A DNA stretch of 64,000 bases from Nioella nitratireducens (lineage in GTDB: Bacteria; Pseudomonadota; Alphaproteobacteria; Rhodobacterales; Rhodobacteraceae), in contig NZ_MNBW01000003.1 of the NCBI RefSeq assembly GCF_001879715.1, positions 186,001 through 250,000 on the forward strand, in the 5' to 3' direction. Below, piece by piece: positions 26,930 through 36,527 of this stretch. The translations under genes were made by a program, and so were the position numbers. Under the pieces are notes generated by a model. That model ran no database searches. It was not told the DNA's origin and saw nothing but the letters and a program-made list of their open reading frames with translations. How positions within the stretch are numbered: position 1 is the first letter of the stretch; the number at the start of each line of letters is the position of its first letter.

Positions 26930-28399
26930 TTAGTCCGTCCAGTGAACCGCCGTCAGGTCGTTGGCCTGCGTCGGCGCGTTTTCCCATAGACCCTCGATAT
27001 TGGCGTTGGCGACGCCGGTCTTGGCGAGCTGGAAGAGATAGCCGTTCACGTAGTCTTCCGAGATGATGCGCTGCGCCTGTTGCAGCAGGTCAGAGCGCGC
27101 CGCCGGGTCGGTGGTGGCCGTCAACTCATCCATCACCGCGTTGAAATCGGGATTGTGATACTGGAAATAGTAGTCGTCGCGCCCGTAGATGCCGATATCC
27201 ATCGGTTCGGTGTGGCTGACGATGGTCAGGTCGAAGTCATGACCGCGAAAGACCTGTTCCAGCCATTGCGCCCATTCGAGGTTGGTGACCTCGATATCCA
27301 GCCCCACGGCCCGCAATTGCGAGGCGACGATTTCGCCCCCGCGCCGGGCGTAGGAGGGTGGCGGCAGCATCAGCCGCAAGGTGATGCCTTCCGCGCCCGC
27401 CTCGGCCAGCAATGCGCGCGACCGGTCCGGGTCATAGGCGGACAGGTCGGTCAGGTCGATATAGTCGGGATTGTGCGGCGCAAAATGGGTGCCGATGGGG
27501 GTGCCGTAGCCGAACATCGCGCCGTCGATGATGTCCTGGCGGTTGATGGCATGGGCGATGGCCTCGCGCACGCGGACGTCGCCGAGATGGTCGGCCTGGT
27601 TGTTGGTGGACAGGATCGTCTCGCCCTCGGTCGAGCCGACGATGACGTTGAAGCGGGGATCGGCCTCGAACTGGGACAGCGTTTCAGGCGCCGGGAAGTT
27701 CGGGAAGGCATCGACATCGCCCGCCATCATCGCGGCAAAGGCCGCATTGGGATCAGAGATAAAGCGGAAGGTGGCGTGTTCCAGCGCCACCGGGTCGCCC
27801 CAGTAATCCGGGTTGCGGCTGAGGTCCACCCGGTCGCCCTGCACCCATTCGTCGAAGGCAAAGGGCCCGGTGCCCACGGGGGCGGTGGCGTTGGTCTCGG
27901 CGCTTTCGGGCGCGACCATCACCGCGTCGCCCCACGCCATGTTGAACAGGAAGCTGCCGTTCGGCTGGGCGAGGGTCACGACCAGCGTGGTATCATCCAC
28001 GGCCTCGGTGCTGGCGATGTCGGCAAACAGGCCCGGCTGCGCGTTGGTCGAGCCGTCGGCGCGGGCGCGGTCAAGGCTGAACACCGCGTCTTCGGCGGTG
28101 AAGGTTGTGCCATCGTGGAAGGTCACGCCGTCGCGCAGGTGGAAGGTATAGGTCATCCCGTCGTCGGAAATGTCCCAGCTTTCCGCCAGCCCCGGAATGA
28201 CCGACCCGTCCGAGGCGAAGCGGGTCAGCCCTTCGAACACATTGGCATAGACCACCTCGTCAATCGCTGCGGCGGCACCGCCGGTCGGGTCGAGGTTTGG
28301 CGGCTCCAACACCATGCCGAGCGTGATGTCGGTGGTGGTGGCATAGGCGCCGGTTGCCCCAAGCACCAGCGCCAGTGCGGTGGTTTGCAGGATACGCAT
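26930..28399 (-). CDS. Family-5 substrate-binding protein of a peptide/nickel-type ABC transporter
   Basis: The protein has 489 residues with a signal peptide (about 1-20, ending GATGAYA). The SBP_bac_5 signatures are LEPPNLDPTGGAAAAIDEVVYANVFEGL, GLAESWDISDDGMTYTFHLRDGVTFHDG and DVRVREAIAHAINRQDII. It has no permease neighbours of its own. The orphan DppBCDF-type transporter at 16312-19660 lacks a binding protein, so the two may work together; this is inference from complementarity. Confidence 0.93.
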   Translation of the reverse strand: MRILQTTALALVLGATGAYATTTDITLGMVLEPPNLDPTGGAAAAIDEVVYANVFEGLTRFASDGSVIPGLAESWDISDDGMTYTFHLRDGVTFHDGTTFTAEDAVFSLDRARADGSTNAQPGLFADIASTEAVDDTTLVVTLAQPNGSFLFNMAWGDAVMVAPESAETNATAPVGTGPFAFDEWVQGDRVDLSRNPDYWGDPVALEHATFRFISDPNAAFAAMMAGDVDAFPNFPAPETLSQFEADPRFNVIVGSTEGETILSTNNQADHLGDVRVREAIAHAINRQDIIDGAMFGYGTPIGTHFAPHNPDYIDLTDLSAYDPDRSRALLAEAGAEGITLRLMLPPPSYARRGGEIVASQLRAVGLDIEVTNLEWAQWLEQVFRGHDFDLTIVSHTEPMDIGIYGRDDYYFQYHNPDFNAVMDELTATTDPAARSDLLQQAQRIISEDYVNGYLFQLAKTGVANANIEGLWENAPTQANDLTAVHWTD

Positions 28400-28582
28400 G
28401 TCATCTTCTCCCTGTCGGGGCCGGTCAGGTGCCGGCCGTCAGATCCCATGAAAGGGCGAATATGATGCGTAATCAAGCGGCTTGCTGAGTAATTTTATTG
28501 CGCGAATTTTTTCTCCGGGGTGGATTTCTGCGGTGCAGCAAGATATGTTGGCGCACCGATCTGACGCTCTCAAGGAGGAGAG

Positions 28583-29416
28583 ATGAGCGCCACTGCCAAG
28601 AAAACCGCGCCTTTGCCCGCTGATATCATCGCGCGCAAAGGGGAAACGCCGCTTGTGTGTCTGACCGCTTACACCACGCCGATTGCCCGTCTGACCGACC
28701 CGTATTGCGATATCGTTCTGGTCGGCGATTCCGTCGGCATGGTGCTGCACGGGATGGAGTCGACGCTTGGCGTCACCATGGAGATGATGGTGATGCACGG
28801 GGCCGCCGTCCGGCGGGGGTTGGCCAAGGCGATGATGGTCATCGACATGCCCTTTGGCAGCTACGAGGAGGGCCCGCAGCAGGCGTTTCGAAACGCTGCG
28901 CGCCTGATGCGGGAAACCGGCGCGGCGGCCGTCAAGCTGGAAGGCGGGGTCGAAATGGCAGAAACCATCCGCTTCCTGACCGCCCGGTCGATCCCGGTGA
29001 TGGCGCATATCGGGCTGACGCCGCAGGCAATCAACACGCTCGGTGGCTACAAGGTGCAGGGCCGGGGCCAAGACCGCGCCCGTGTGCTGGAAGATGCCCA
29101 CGCGGTGGCGCGGGCCGGGGCGTTTTCCGTCGTGCTGGAAAAGGTGCCCGCCGCGCTGGCCGACGAGATCACCGCCGAACTGCCGATCCCCACGATCGGT
29201 ATCGGGGCCTCTGCCGGGTGCGACGGGCAAATCCTGGTGGTCGATGACATGCTGGGGCTGTTCACCGCGTTCAAACCGAAATTCGCCAAACGCTATGGAA
29301 CATTGGGGCAAGCGGCGGACGCGGCCATCGCGGCCTATGCCGAGGAGGTGCGCGCCCGCGCCTTCCCCGCGCCCGAGCATGTGTTCGGCGACGCGGTGCC
29401 GGAGACAAAGGCGTGA
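28583..29416 (+). CDS. panB: 3-Methyl-2-oxobutanoate hydroxymethyltransferase PanB
   Basis: The 277-residue TIM-barrel enzyme makes ketopantoate in pantothenate/CoA synthesis. Signatures are [35 protein letters not shown] (metal-binding Asp in GDS), MPFGSYE and [27 protein letters not shown] ribosome site precedes the ATG. Its stop overlaps panC by 4 bp. Confidence 0.97.
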   Translation: MSATAKKTAPLPADIIARKGETPLVCLTAYTTPIARLTDPYCDIVLVGDSVGMVLHGMESTLGVTMEMMVMHGAAVRRGLAKAMMVIDMPFGSYEEGPQQAFRNAARLMRETGAAAVKLEGGVEMAETIRFLTARSIPVMAHIGLTPQAINTLGGYKVQGRGQDRARVLEDAHAVARAGAFSVVLEKVPAALADEITAELPIPTIGIGASAGCDGQILVVDDMLGLFTAFKPKFAKRYGTLGQAADAAIAAYAEEVRARAFPAPEHVFGDAVPETKA

Positions 29417-30267
29417 CTGCCCCGATTATTCGCCGCAAGGACGACCTGCAGGCGCTGACGCGGGCGTGGCGGCGCGCGGGTGACGTGATCGGGGTTGTGC
29501 CCACCATGGGCGCGCTGCATCAGGGGCATCTGAGCCTTGTGCGGGCGGCGAAAGCGGGGGCGGATCGGGTGATCGTCACGATTTTCGTGAACCCAAAGCA
29601 GTTCAACGACCCCAAGGATCTGGAAAATTACCCCCGCACCGAGGAAGACGACGCGCGCAAACTGGCGCCCTTTGCCGTCGATGCGATCTACGTGCCGGAC
29701 CCGGACCAGATTTACCCTGACGGGTTTGTCACCACGGTCTCGCTCGGCGGGGTGGCATCGGTGCTGGAGGGCGCGGCGCGCCCCGGCCATTTTGACGGGG
29801 TGGCCACTGTCGTAACCAAGCTTTTCACCCAGACCATGGCCGACCGCGCGTGGTTTGGGGAAAAAGACTATCAGCAATTGCAGGTGGTCACCCGGCTGTC
29901 CGCCGATCTGGACCTTGGCACCGAGGTGGTGGGCTGCCCGACCATCCGGGAAGAGGATGGGCTGGCCCTGTCGTCGCGCAACCTGTTGCTTTCGGACCGG
30001 GCGCGGATCAAGGCCCCGGCGTTGAACGCCGCGATGGAACGGGCGCGGGGCCGGATCGAAGCGGGCGAAGAGGTGGCCCAAGTTCTGGACGAGGCCAGCC
30101 TTGAGGTGGAGCGCGCCGGGTTCAACGCGGTGGAATACCTGGTTTTGCGGGCCGCGGGCACGCTGGCCCCGATGGATAGGCTGACCGGCCCCGCGCGGCT
30201 GTTGGCGGCCGCTCAACTTGCAGGTGTGCGGCTGATCGACACGATCGCGGTCACTCCGCCCGACTGA
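29413..30267 (+). CDS. panC: Pantoate-beta-alanine ligase PanC
   Basis: The protein has 284 residues with a GTG start at 29413 that overlaps the panB stop. Family motifs are [18 protein letters not shown] (HIGH-like), [34 protein letters not shown] and LALSSRN. It joins pantoate and beta-alanine with ATP. With panB it forms a two-gene operon that ends at the hairpin at 30323. Confidence 0.97.
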   Translation: MTAPIIRRKDDLQALTRAWRRAGDVIGVVPTMGALHQGHLSLVRAAKAGADRVIVTIFVNPKQFNDPKDLENYPRTEEDDARKLAPFAVDAIYVPDPDQIYPDGFVTTVSLGGVASVLEGAARPGHFDGVATVVTKLFTQTMADRAWFGEKDYQQLQVVTRLSADLDLGTEVVGCPTIREEDGLALSSRNLLLSDRARIKAPALNAAMERARGRIEAGEEVAQVLDEASLEVERAGFNAVEYLVLRAAGTLAPMDRLTGPARLLAAAQLAGVRLIDTIAVTPPD

Positions 30268-30322
30268 CACCGCCCTTGTCGGCGATGTCGAAAGACCCGC
30301 GAACCCCTGCCAAGAACGAGAA

Positions 30323-30348
30323 ACGACCGCCTCTTGCAAGGCGGCCGT
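30323..30348. terminator. Hairpin between panC and the convergent small gene
   Basis: The stem ACGACCGCCT / AGGCGGCCGT (one mismatch) has a 6-nt loop and sits between convergent genes. Confidence 0.6.
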
Positions 30349-30378
30349 TCCGGGCTGTCCCTCTCCCCTTTTCGGGGG

Positions 30379-30534
30379 TTAGTCGCGGGCCGACGAACTG
30401 GGGTTCAGGTAGTCGATCCAGTGCGGAATCGGCTCGGAGGCTTTGGTGCGGCGGGTGCCTGCGAACAGGTCGCGCAGGTCGAAGGCGGTCATCAGAAAGC
30501 CGAAGGCGTGCAGGTTGTGGGCGGCATTGGGCAT
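30379..30534 (-). CDS. Small hypothetical protein (51 residues)
   Basis: The ATG at 30534 is preceded by AAAGGA at a suitable distance. The protein begins MPNAAHNLHAFGFLMTAFDL and ends in HWIDYLNPSSSARD. A longer frame from a GTG at 30579 is possible. It has no membrane segment or recognised domain. The ribosome site and the terminator beyond its stop support translation. Confidence 0.5.
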   Translation of the reverse strand: MPNAAHNLHAFGFLMTAFDLRDLFAGTRRTKASEPIPHWIDYLNPSSSARD

Positions 30535-30670
30535 GGCACGAATCCTTTGTGCGAAGGGGAGATAGGTCTTGAGGCGCACCTAGCCCCCCGGCAGGCATAA
30601 AACCATCGCCGTTTGAACAACCCAGAGATGCAATTGCTGCAATACTTAGCGGCTTAAAAACTTTGAAACC

Positions 30671-31126
30671 CTAAGCGCCGCGCACCAATTGATCCGGGGG
30701 CAGGTGGTCGATGTGCCAGAAGGCGCGTGCTCCCGGTGGCAGCTTTTCCAGCACCCGCGCAAGTTCGGCAGAGTTCATCACGCGCCACAGGGCGGTGGCC
30801 GTCGCCTCTATCGCGTTGTCGGGTGTCAGGTTGTGGTGGCGGCGCAGGGCCCTGACCTCCGCCGTCATGTCCTCGCGCGAGGCGAAGGGCAGGGGCGGCG
30901 TGGAGATATCCCAATCGCGGATGAAGATCGCGGCCAGAACCGAGGGGAGGGCACTGGCGAAGAGGATGCCCTGTTCCGGCGTCAGGCGCCTGCGGAAACA
31001 TTGCAGCACCCCGTCCACCGCCGTGTAGGTCATGTTGTCGGAGTCGAGGGCCATTTCCTCTCGGGCGGCAGCGATGAAGGCGCGAAATTCGCTGCTGGCA
31101 TGGCGGTAGGTCCATGGCATCGGCAT
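30671..31126 (-). CDS. DUF2267 domain protein
   Basis: The 151-residue helical protein has the DUF2267 pattern: TYTAVDGVLQCFRRRLTPEQGILFASALPSVLAAIFIRDW, then a second helical repeat. The function is unknown. It is encoded directly downstream of the M20 deacylase gene on the same strand, with a 10-bp gap. Confidence 0.85.
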   Translation of the reverse strand: MPMPWTYRHASSEFRAFIAAAREEMALDSDNMTYTAVDGVLQCFRRRLTPEQGILFASALPSVLAAIFIRDWDISTPPLPFASREDMTAEVRALRRHHNLTPDNAIEATATALWRVMNSAELARVLEKLPPGARAFWHIDHLPPDQLVRGA

Positions 31127-31136
31127 GGGTGGCCCC

Positions 31137-32420
31137 TCAGGTCAGCAGCTCTTGCAAGGTCAGCGCCATCACCTTGGCGCTGTCCATCATGTCCTGCACA
31201 CCGACCCATTCGTCGGGCTGGTGTGCAAGATCCAGAATGCCCGGCCCATAGGCGATGCAGTTCTTCAGCTTGCCGATCCGGTCGATATGCTTCTGGTCAT
31301 AGGTGCCGGGCGAGACGACGAATTCAGCTTGTTTGTGCAGGACTTTTTCGATGGCCGCCTGCACCGTCTTCACCACCGGCGCATCTTGATCGGTCATGCT
31401 GGGGATGACCTCGAACAGATCGCGGATGTCGTAGTCGAATTTCGGGCGGGTCTGCTTGATGCCGTCCAGCATCCGGGCGACTTCGGATTTCACCTCGTTC
31501 AGGTCTTCCTCGATCAGGAAACGCCGGTCGATCACGATGCGGCAGCGGTCGGCGACGCAGGGCGCGGGCAGGCCGGTGTAATCGGCATCCTGTTCCGGCT
31601 CGCCGCCATGGATCGAGTTTATGTTGAGCGTCGATTGCCTGGCGCCTTCGGGCACCACCGGCATTTCGGTGCGTTTGCCGGCCAGAAGGGGGTAGAGCGT
31701 GCGCTCGATCTCTTCCAGCACCGCACCCATGTGGCGAATGGCACTGTCACCGAGGAACGGCATGGAGCCGTGGGCAATGCGGCCCTTGGTTTCGATCTCG
31801 GCCCACCACACGCCACGGTGGCCAAGGCAGATGCGGTCCTTGTTCAGCGGTTCGGGAATGATGACGTGCTGCACCTTTTCCGGGCTGAACCAGCCCTGTT
31901 CGGCCAAATAGGCCACACCGCCATAGCCGCCAGATTCTTCGTCTGCCGTGGCGCTGATCTCGATGGCGCCGGTGTGGTCGGGATGGGCCGCGATAAACGC
32001 CTCGGCCGCGATGACAGACGCCGCCAGCCCGCCCTTCATGTCACAGGTGCCGCGCCCGTAGATCTTGCCGCCTTTCAGGTCGCCGCCGAAGGGATCGGTC
32101 GTCCAGCCATGGCCTACCTCGACCACATCGTGATGGCTGTTGAAATGCACGCAGTCGCCGGGGCTGGCGCCCTCGTGCCGGGCCACCATGTTCCAACGCG
32201 GATAGGTCTCGCTGTCGGCGGGGGCACCATGGGCGCGGATCAGGTCGACGGCGAAGCCCTTGGCACGCAGGCGCTCGGCCAGGAAGTCGCAAATCTCGCG
32301 GTAGCAGCGCCCCGGCGGGTTCAGGGTGGGGATGCGGACGAGATCCTGGGTGAGTTGGATCAAGTCGCCCTCTCGGGCGGCCAGTTCCATGTCGAGGCGG
32401 GTCTGGGGCGTGTCAGTCAT
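31137..32420 (-). CDS. M20-family deacylase (ArgE/DapE type)
   Basis: The protein has 427 residues from the ATG at 32420 (MTDTPQTRLDMELAAREGD). An upstream start would add an unrelated stretch. Metal-site motifs are HFNSHHDVVEVG, GRGTCDMKGGLAASV, TADEESGGYGG and, near the C terminus, SPGTYDQKH. Enzymes of this type deacylate amino-acid derivatives; the substrate cannot be fixed. It is not a clear allantoate amidohydrolase, the one step not seen in the ureide block. Confidence 0.9.
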   Translation of the reverse strand: MTDTPQTRLDMELAAREGDLIQLTQDLVRIPTLNPPGRCYREICDFLAERLRAKGFAVDLIRAHGAPADSETYPRWNMVARHEGASPGDCVHFNSHHDVVEVGHGWTTDPFGGDLKGGKIYGRGTCDMKGGLAASVIAAEAFIAAHPDHTGAIEISATADEESGGYGGVAYLAEQGWFSPEKVQHVIIPEPLNKDRICLGHRGVWWAEIETKGRIAHGSMPFLGDSAIRHMGAVLEEIERTLYPLLAGKRTEMPVVPEGARQSTLNINSIHGGEPEQDADYTGLPAPCVADRCRIVIDRRFLIEEDLNEVKSEVARMLDGIKQTRPKFDYDIRDLFEVIPSMTDQDAPVVKTVQAAIEKVLHKQAEFVVSPGTYDQKHIDRIGKLKNCIAYGPGILDLAHQPDEWVGVQDMMDSAKVMALTLQELLT

Positions 32421-32535
32421 GGGCAGCACTTTGCGCGCCCGGCCCATATGCCGCAAGCCCTCGCATTTGGCTTGGACGCGCCCGTGTGAAAGGGTAGGAC
32501 AATGCCATTCAGACCCGCGAAGGATTGTGACCGCC

Positions 32536-33138
32536 ATGAGATGGGCCCGCTGGATTTTCTTGCTGTTGATTGCGCTGCTGATCGGCGGCTTTCTGCACTA
32601 TACCCTGCCGCAACGCGATATCGTGCGGATCACGGGAACCGAGATCATCCGGGCGGACCTGTCGGGCTGGAACGCTTGGTTCTACGCGCGCTCGGATACC
32701 GGGAACGCCTCGGGCACGAACCGGGATTTGCGGCTGATCAACTCTACCCGGCCCGATGGCAGCGTCAGCGTCTACCGCAATGAGGATACCGGCTTTGGCT
32801 GGCCACCCTATTTCAAACTGGACAGTTCCGACCTGCATGCCGAGGCGACCGACCTGACAAGCACCAGCGCCAACCCGCAATGGGTGGTGATCACGCATTA
32901 CGGCTGGCGCTCTCGGGCGTTGTCGATCTACCCCAATGCGGTGGCGATCCGGGCCGTGGACAGCCCGGATGTGAGTTTGTTTCCATGGCTCAACATCATC
33001 ATTCTGCTGATCCTCGCCTCGATCCTGTTCGCGCTGTGGCGCCTGTGGGAGCGGTTTGAAGACCGGGTGATCGACCCCACCGTCGACCGGGTGATCGTGA
33101 CATGGGCCAAGCTGAAAGACCGGGTGCGCGGCCGCTGA
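32536..33138 (+). CDS. DUF1523 family membrane-anchored protein
   Basis: The 200-residue protein starts MRWARWIFLLLIALLIGG and has a second membrane segment near residues 154-172 (WLNIIILLILASILFALW). Between them lies a soluble domain with YTLPQRDIVRITGTEI, SVYRNEDTGFGWPPYFKLDSSDL and THYGWRSRALSIYPNAVAIR. A paralogue is encoded in the Ter locus at 57846-58466. The function is unknown. It is divergent from the M20 gene. Confidence 0.85.
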   Translation: MRWARWIFLLLIALLIGGFLHYTLPQRDIVRITGTEIIRADLSGWNAWFYARSDTGNASGTNRDLRLINSTRPDGSVSVYRNEDTGFGWPPYFKLDSSDLHAEATDLTSTSANPQWVVITHYGWRSRALSIYPNAVAIRAVDSPDVSLFPWLNIIILLILASILFALWRLWERFEDRVIDPTVDRVIVTWAKLKDRVRGR

Positions 33139-33274
33139 GAAACGCGCGGATTCGGGGGGAACCTGACCCAAGGATCGGTTGACCGGGGCAGGTCTTGTGG
33201 TTATCTTCTCGGTCCCCCCAACAGCTATGGGCGCCCCTTTGGATTCGCCCTTCCAAACAAGTGGAATTAGACCG

Positions 33275-35548
33275 ATGAGCCGCTTCTCCGCCCCGATTGC
33301 CGAAGCCATTTGGGACATGAAATACAGGCTCAAGGAAGCCGACGGGACACCGATCGACCTGACGGTCGAAGACACGTGGCGCCGAATCGCGCGGGCTCTG
33401 GCCAAGGTCGAGAAAGACCCCGCGCAGTGGGAGGACAAGTTCTACGCCGCGCTGGAAGATTTCAAATACCTGCCCGCAGGCCGCATCACCGCAGGCGCGG
33501 GCACCGGGCGCAACGTGACGCTGTTCAACTGCTTCGTCATGGGCACCATCCCCGACAGCCTTGGCGGCATCTTCGAGAACCTCAAGGAAGCGGCCCTGAC
33601 CATGCAGCAGGGCGGCGGGATCGGTTATGACTTCTCGACCATCCGGCCCAAGGGCGCGGATGTGAAGGGCGTTGCCGCCGACGCGTCTGGCCCGCTCAGC
33701 TTCATGGATGTGTGGGATGCGATGTGCCGCACGATCATGTCGGCAGGCAGCCGCCGCGGCGCGATGATGGCGACCATGCGCTGCGATCACCCCGATATCG
33801 AGGATTTCATCACCGCCAAATCCGACGCGGCCCGCCTGCGCATGTTCAACATGTCGGTGTTGGTGACCGATGCGTTCATGCAGGCGGTCAAGGCCGATGG
33901 TTCTTGGGAACTGGTCTTTGACGGCAAGGTTTATCACACGGTCGAGGCGCGCGATCTTTGGAACCGGATCATGCAGTCGACCTATGACTATGCCGAGCCG
34001 GGCGTGATTTTCATCGACCGCATCAACACCGCAAACAACCTGCAATATGCCGAACAGATCGCGGCGACCAACCCCTGCGGCGAGCAACCGCTGCCGCCCT
34101 ATGGCGCCTGCCTGCTGGGGTCTGTAAACCTCGCGCGGTTGGTGGCCGACCCGTTCAGCGAAGCCGCCCATCTGGATGCGAACGCGCTGGAGGATCTGGT
34201 GGGCACCGCCGTGCGGATGATGGATAACGTGGTCGATGCGTCCCGTTTCCCGCTGGAGGCGCAGGCGCAGGAAGCCGCCGCCAAACGTCGGATCGGGCTT
34301 GGCGTCACCGGGCTTGCCGACGCGCTTTTGATGCTGGGGCTGCGCTATGGCTCGGACGAGGCCGCGGCGCAGACCGAAGCATGGATGAAACAGATCGCCC
34401 ACGCAGCCTATCGCGCCTCGGTCGCCTTGGCCAAGGAACGCGGGGCGTTCCCGCTGTTCGATGCCGAGGCGTTCCTGTCGTCGGGCAATATGCAGACGAT
34501 GGACGAAGAGCTGCGCGAAGAGATCCGCCAGCACGGCATCCGCAATGCGCTGCTGACGTCGATCGCGCCGACGGGGACGATCAGTCTTTATGCAGGCAAT
34601 GTCAGCTCGGGGATCGAGCCGGTCTTCGCTTATGCCTACAAGCGCAAGGTGCTGCAACGCGACGGCAGCCGGACCGAGGAAGAGGTGGTCGATTACGCGG
34701 TGCAGATGTGGCGCGAAACCAAGGGCGACGCGGCGTTGCCCGACTATTTCGTCAATGCCCAGACCCTGCCGCCGACCGACCACGTCAAGATGCAGGCCGC
34801 TGCCCAGAAATGGGTGGACTCGAGCATATCCAAGACCATCAATTGCCCCGAGGACATCAGCTTCGAGGCGTTCAAGGATGTCTACATGCAGGCGTGGGAC
34901 GAGGGCTGCAAAGGCTGCACGACCTACCGCCCCAACGACGTGACGGGCAGCGTGTTGACCATATCGGAATCCGAGGAAAAACCCGCCGCCGAGCGCCCCG
35001 ATGACGATGGCGACGTGGTCTATATCGCCGAGCCGCTGGACCGCCCGCAGGAACTGGAAGGCCTGACCTACAAGCTGAAATGGCCCGACTCCAACCATGC
35101 GATCTATATCACGATCAACGATATCGTCATCGCGGGCCACCGCCGCCCGTTTGAAATCTTCATCAATTCCAAGAACATGGAGCATTTCGCCTGGACCGTG
35201 GCCCTGACCCGCATGATCAGCGCGGTGTTCCGGCGCGGCGGCGATATTTCCTTCGTGGTGGAAGAGCTGAAGGCCGTGTTCGACCCGCGCGGCGGTGCAT
35301 GGATGGGCGGCAAATACGTGCCGTCGATCCTTGCCGCGATCGGCGGCGTGATCGAGAAACACCTGATTGCCATCGGCTTTATCGACGGCGAGGGGATGGG
35401 CCTGAAAACCGACCCCCGCGCCGAAGTCAGCGCGCTTGGCAACGGTCGCCCCAAAGGCCCGGCCTGCCCGTCCTGCGGCGAATACCAGATGCGGATGGTC
35501 GAAGGCTGCATGACTTGCGCCAATTGCGGCCACTCCAAATGCGCCTGA
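33275..35548 (+). CDS. nrdJ: Adenosylcobalamin-dependent ribonucleotide reductase (class II)
   Basis: The 757-residue enzyme makes dNTPs without a separate beta subunit. It begins MSRFSAPIAEAIWDMKYRLK. Active-site features include FNCFVMGTIPDSLGGI, the NPCGEQPLPPYGACLLGSVNL block and IAPTGTISLYAGNVSSGIEP. The C terminus carries the redox/zinc-like cysteines CPSCGEYQMRMVEGCMTCANCG. I could not find a cobalamin riboswitch or NrdR box in the 136 bp upstream. It is the last clearly core gene before the accessory region. Confidence 0.96.
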   Translation: MSRFSAPIAEAIWDMKYRLKEADGTPIDLTVEDTWRRIARALAKVEKDPAQWEDKFYAALEDFKYLPAGRITAGAGTGRNVTLFNCFVMGTIPDSLGGIFENLKEAALTMQQGGGIGYDFSTIRPKGADVKGVAADASGPLSFMDVWDAMCRTIMSAGSRRGAMMATMRCDHPDIEDFITAKSDAARLRMFNMSVLVTDAFMQAVKADGSWELVFDGKVYHTVEARDLWNRIMQSTYDYAEPGVIFIDRINTANNLQYAEQIAATNPCGEQPLPPYGACLLGSVNLARLVADPFSEAAHLDANALEDLVGTAVRMMDNVVDASRFPLEAQAQEAAAKRRIGLGVTGLADALLMLGLRYGSDEAAAQTEAWMKQIAHAAYRASVALAKERGAFPLFDAEAFLSSGNMQTMDEELREEIRQHGIRNALLTSIAPTGTISLYAGNVSSGIEPVFAYAYKRKVLQRDGSRTEEEVVDYAVQMWRETKGDAALPDYFVNAQTLPPTDHVKMQAAAQKWVDSSISKTINCPEDISFEAFKDVYMQAWDEGCKGCTTYRPNDVTGSVLTISESEEKPAAERPDDDGDVVYIAEPLDRPQELEGLTYKLKWPDSNHAIYITINDIVIAGHRRPFEIFINSKNMEHFAWTVALTRMISAVFRRGGDISFVVEELKAVFDPRGGAWMGGKYVPSILAAIGGVIEKHLIAIGFIDGEGMGLKTDPRAEVSALGNGRPKGPACPSCGEYQMRMVEGCMTCANCGHSKCA

Positions 35549-35703
35549 GGGGGCGCTCCGGTTTACCGTTGAAAAATCCCGGAATTTTTTGCCATTTGGG
35601 GCAAATCTGGTTCCACCTTACCGGTCTTTTTCTTCCACCCCCGCGTAACCATTTGATTTTCCTATGAACGGGCGGCGGCCTAACCGGGCCGCCACTGGAA
35701 CTG

Positions 35704-36309
35704 ATGGGGCCTGCCAGATGGGGCATGCCTCGCACGCTGCTCCTTAATCGGATGGTCCTTTTCGTCCCTCTTAATCCAGCGCATCTGGCCTACGCGATGC
35801 GGCGCTACCCGGACATCCGACTGTTTCTGAAAGTATCACGCATTGGCCTGTTCCCGGTGTTCCTTATGACCCGTGCAGCGGCGGGGGCAGCCGACGTCTT
35901 CTTCCAGCCCGGCCCCCGGCCCCCGGCACCGGAACCTCGACAAGCCGGATTAGCCTCCCCGAAGTGGATGTTCCCGGTGATATGGGCGGCCCTCTACGTC
36001 CTAATCGCGCTGGCCGCGACCTGGATCTCGGAGGTGCCGGACAACGACCTCGCGCTTGGGCTCTGGGAGCAGATCACGATCAACACTCTGTGGTTGGAGG
36101 TGTTCTTCGGCCTACGCCGGATGCTGGCAGGGGCGGTGATCATCGCGGCGTTGTGGGTGGCGGTGCTGGCCACGACGATGGTGTTCTGGGAGCATGACAT
36201 GATCGCTGCCCTGTTAACGTTCGCATACCTGATCTGGGGCACCTACGCGCTTGCCTTGAACATTTCGGTGTGGCTGCGCAACCGGGACCGGGCTGATCCG
36301 GCGGCGTAG
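35704..36309 (+). CDS. TspO/MBR-family membrane protein with divergent N terminus
   Basis: The protein has 201 residues. The C-terminal about 115 match TspO: SPKWMFPVIWAALYVLIALAATWI, ITINTLWLEVFFGLRRMLAG and FAYLIWGTYALALNISVW, which give four membrane helices. TspO binds tetrapyrroles and regulates photopigment and stress genes in Rhodobacter. The first about 85 residues (with an internal ATG at 35752) are unlike standard TspO and hold a Pro-rich linker. The start is uncertain. Confidence 0.75.
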   Translation: MGPARWGMPRTLLLNRMVLFVPLNPAHLAYAMRRYPDIRLFLKVSRIGLFPVFLMTRAAAGAADVFFQPGPRPPAPEPRQAGLASPKWMFPVIWAALYVLIALAATWISEVPDNDLALGLWEQITINTLWLEVFFGLRRMLAGAVIIAALWVAVLATTMVFWEHDMIAALLTFAYLIWGTYALALNISVWLRNRDRADPAA

Positions 36310-36527
36310 GGGCAGTCGATCCTGGACAGCTTGTGTCGCTCGGAATGCAAATGTCAGCTTAGTGCATGTCGAATCGGTCCACTGTCATGTCCTTGGGCGA
36401 GACTGCGACCATGTCGCGTAGGAGAAAATGGTTTCCCACGGAGCTGGACTTGGATTGGAAACCGGGAGGAGGCCGTGAGATACTAGGCGTTCTTTTCTGT
36501 TCAAGGTTTGCGACGACAGGATTTCGG

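Noticed and set aside
33139-33274. Possible cobalamin riboswitch before nrdJ
   Set aside because: The gap is only 136 bp and I could not see the conserved B12-box or the junction elements.
32999-35533. 844-codon minus-strand frame across nrdJ
   Set aside because: It is the antisense shadow of the class II reductase gene.
35572-35590. A/T-rich hairpin after nrdJ as a terminator
   Set aside because: The stem is only A-T pairs (AAAAAT/ATTTTT), too weak to call, although a T run follows.
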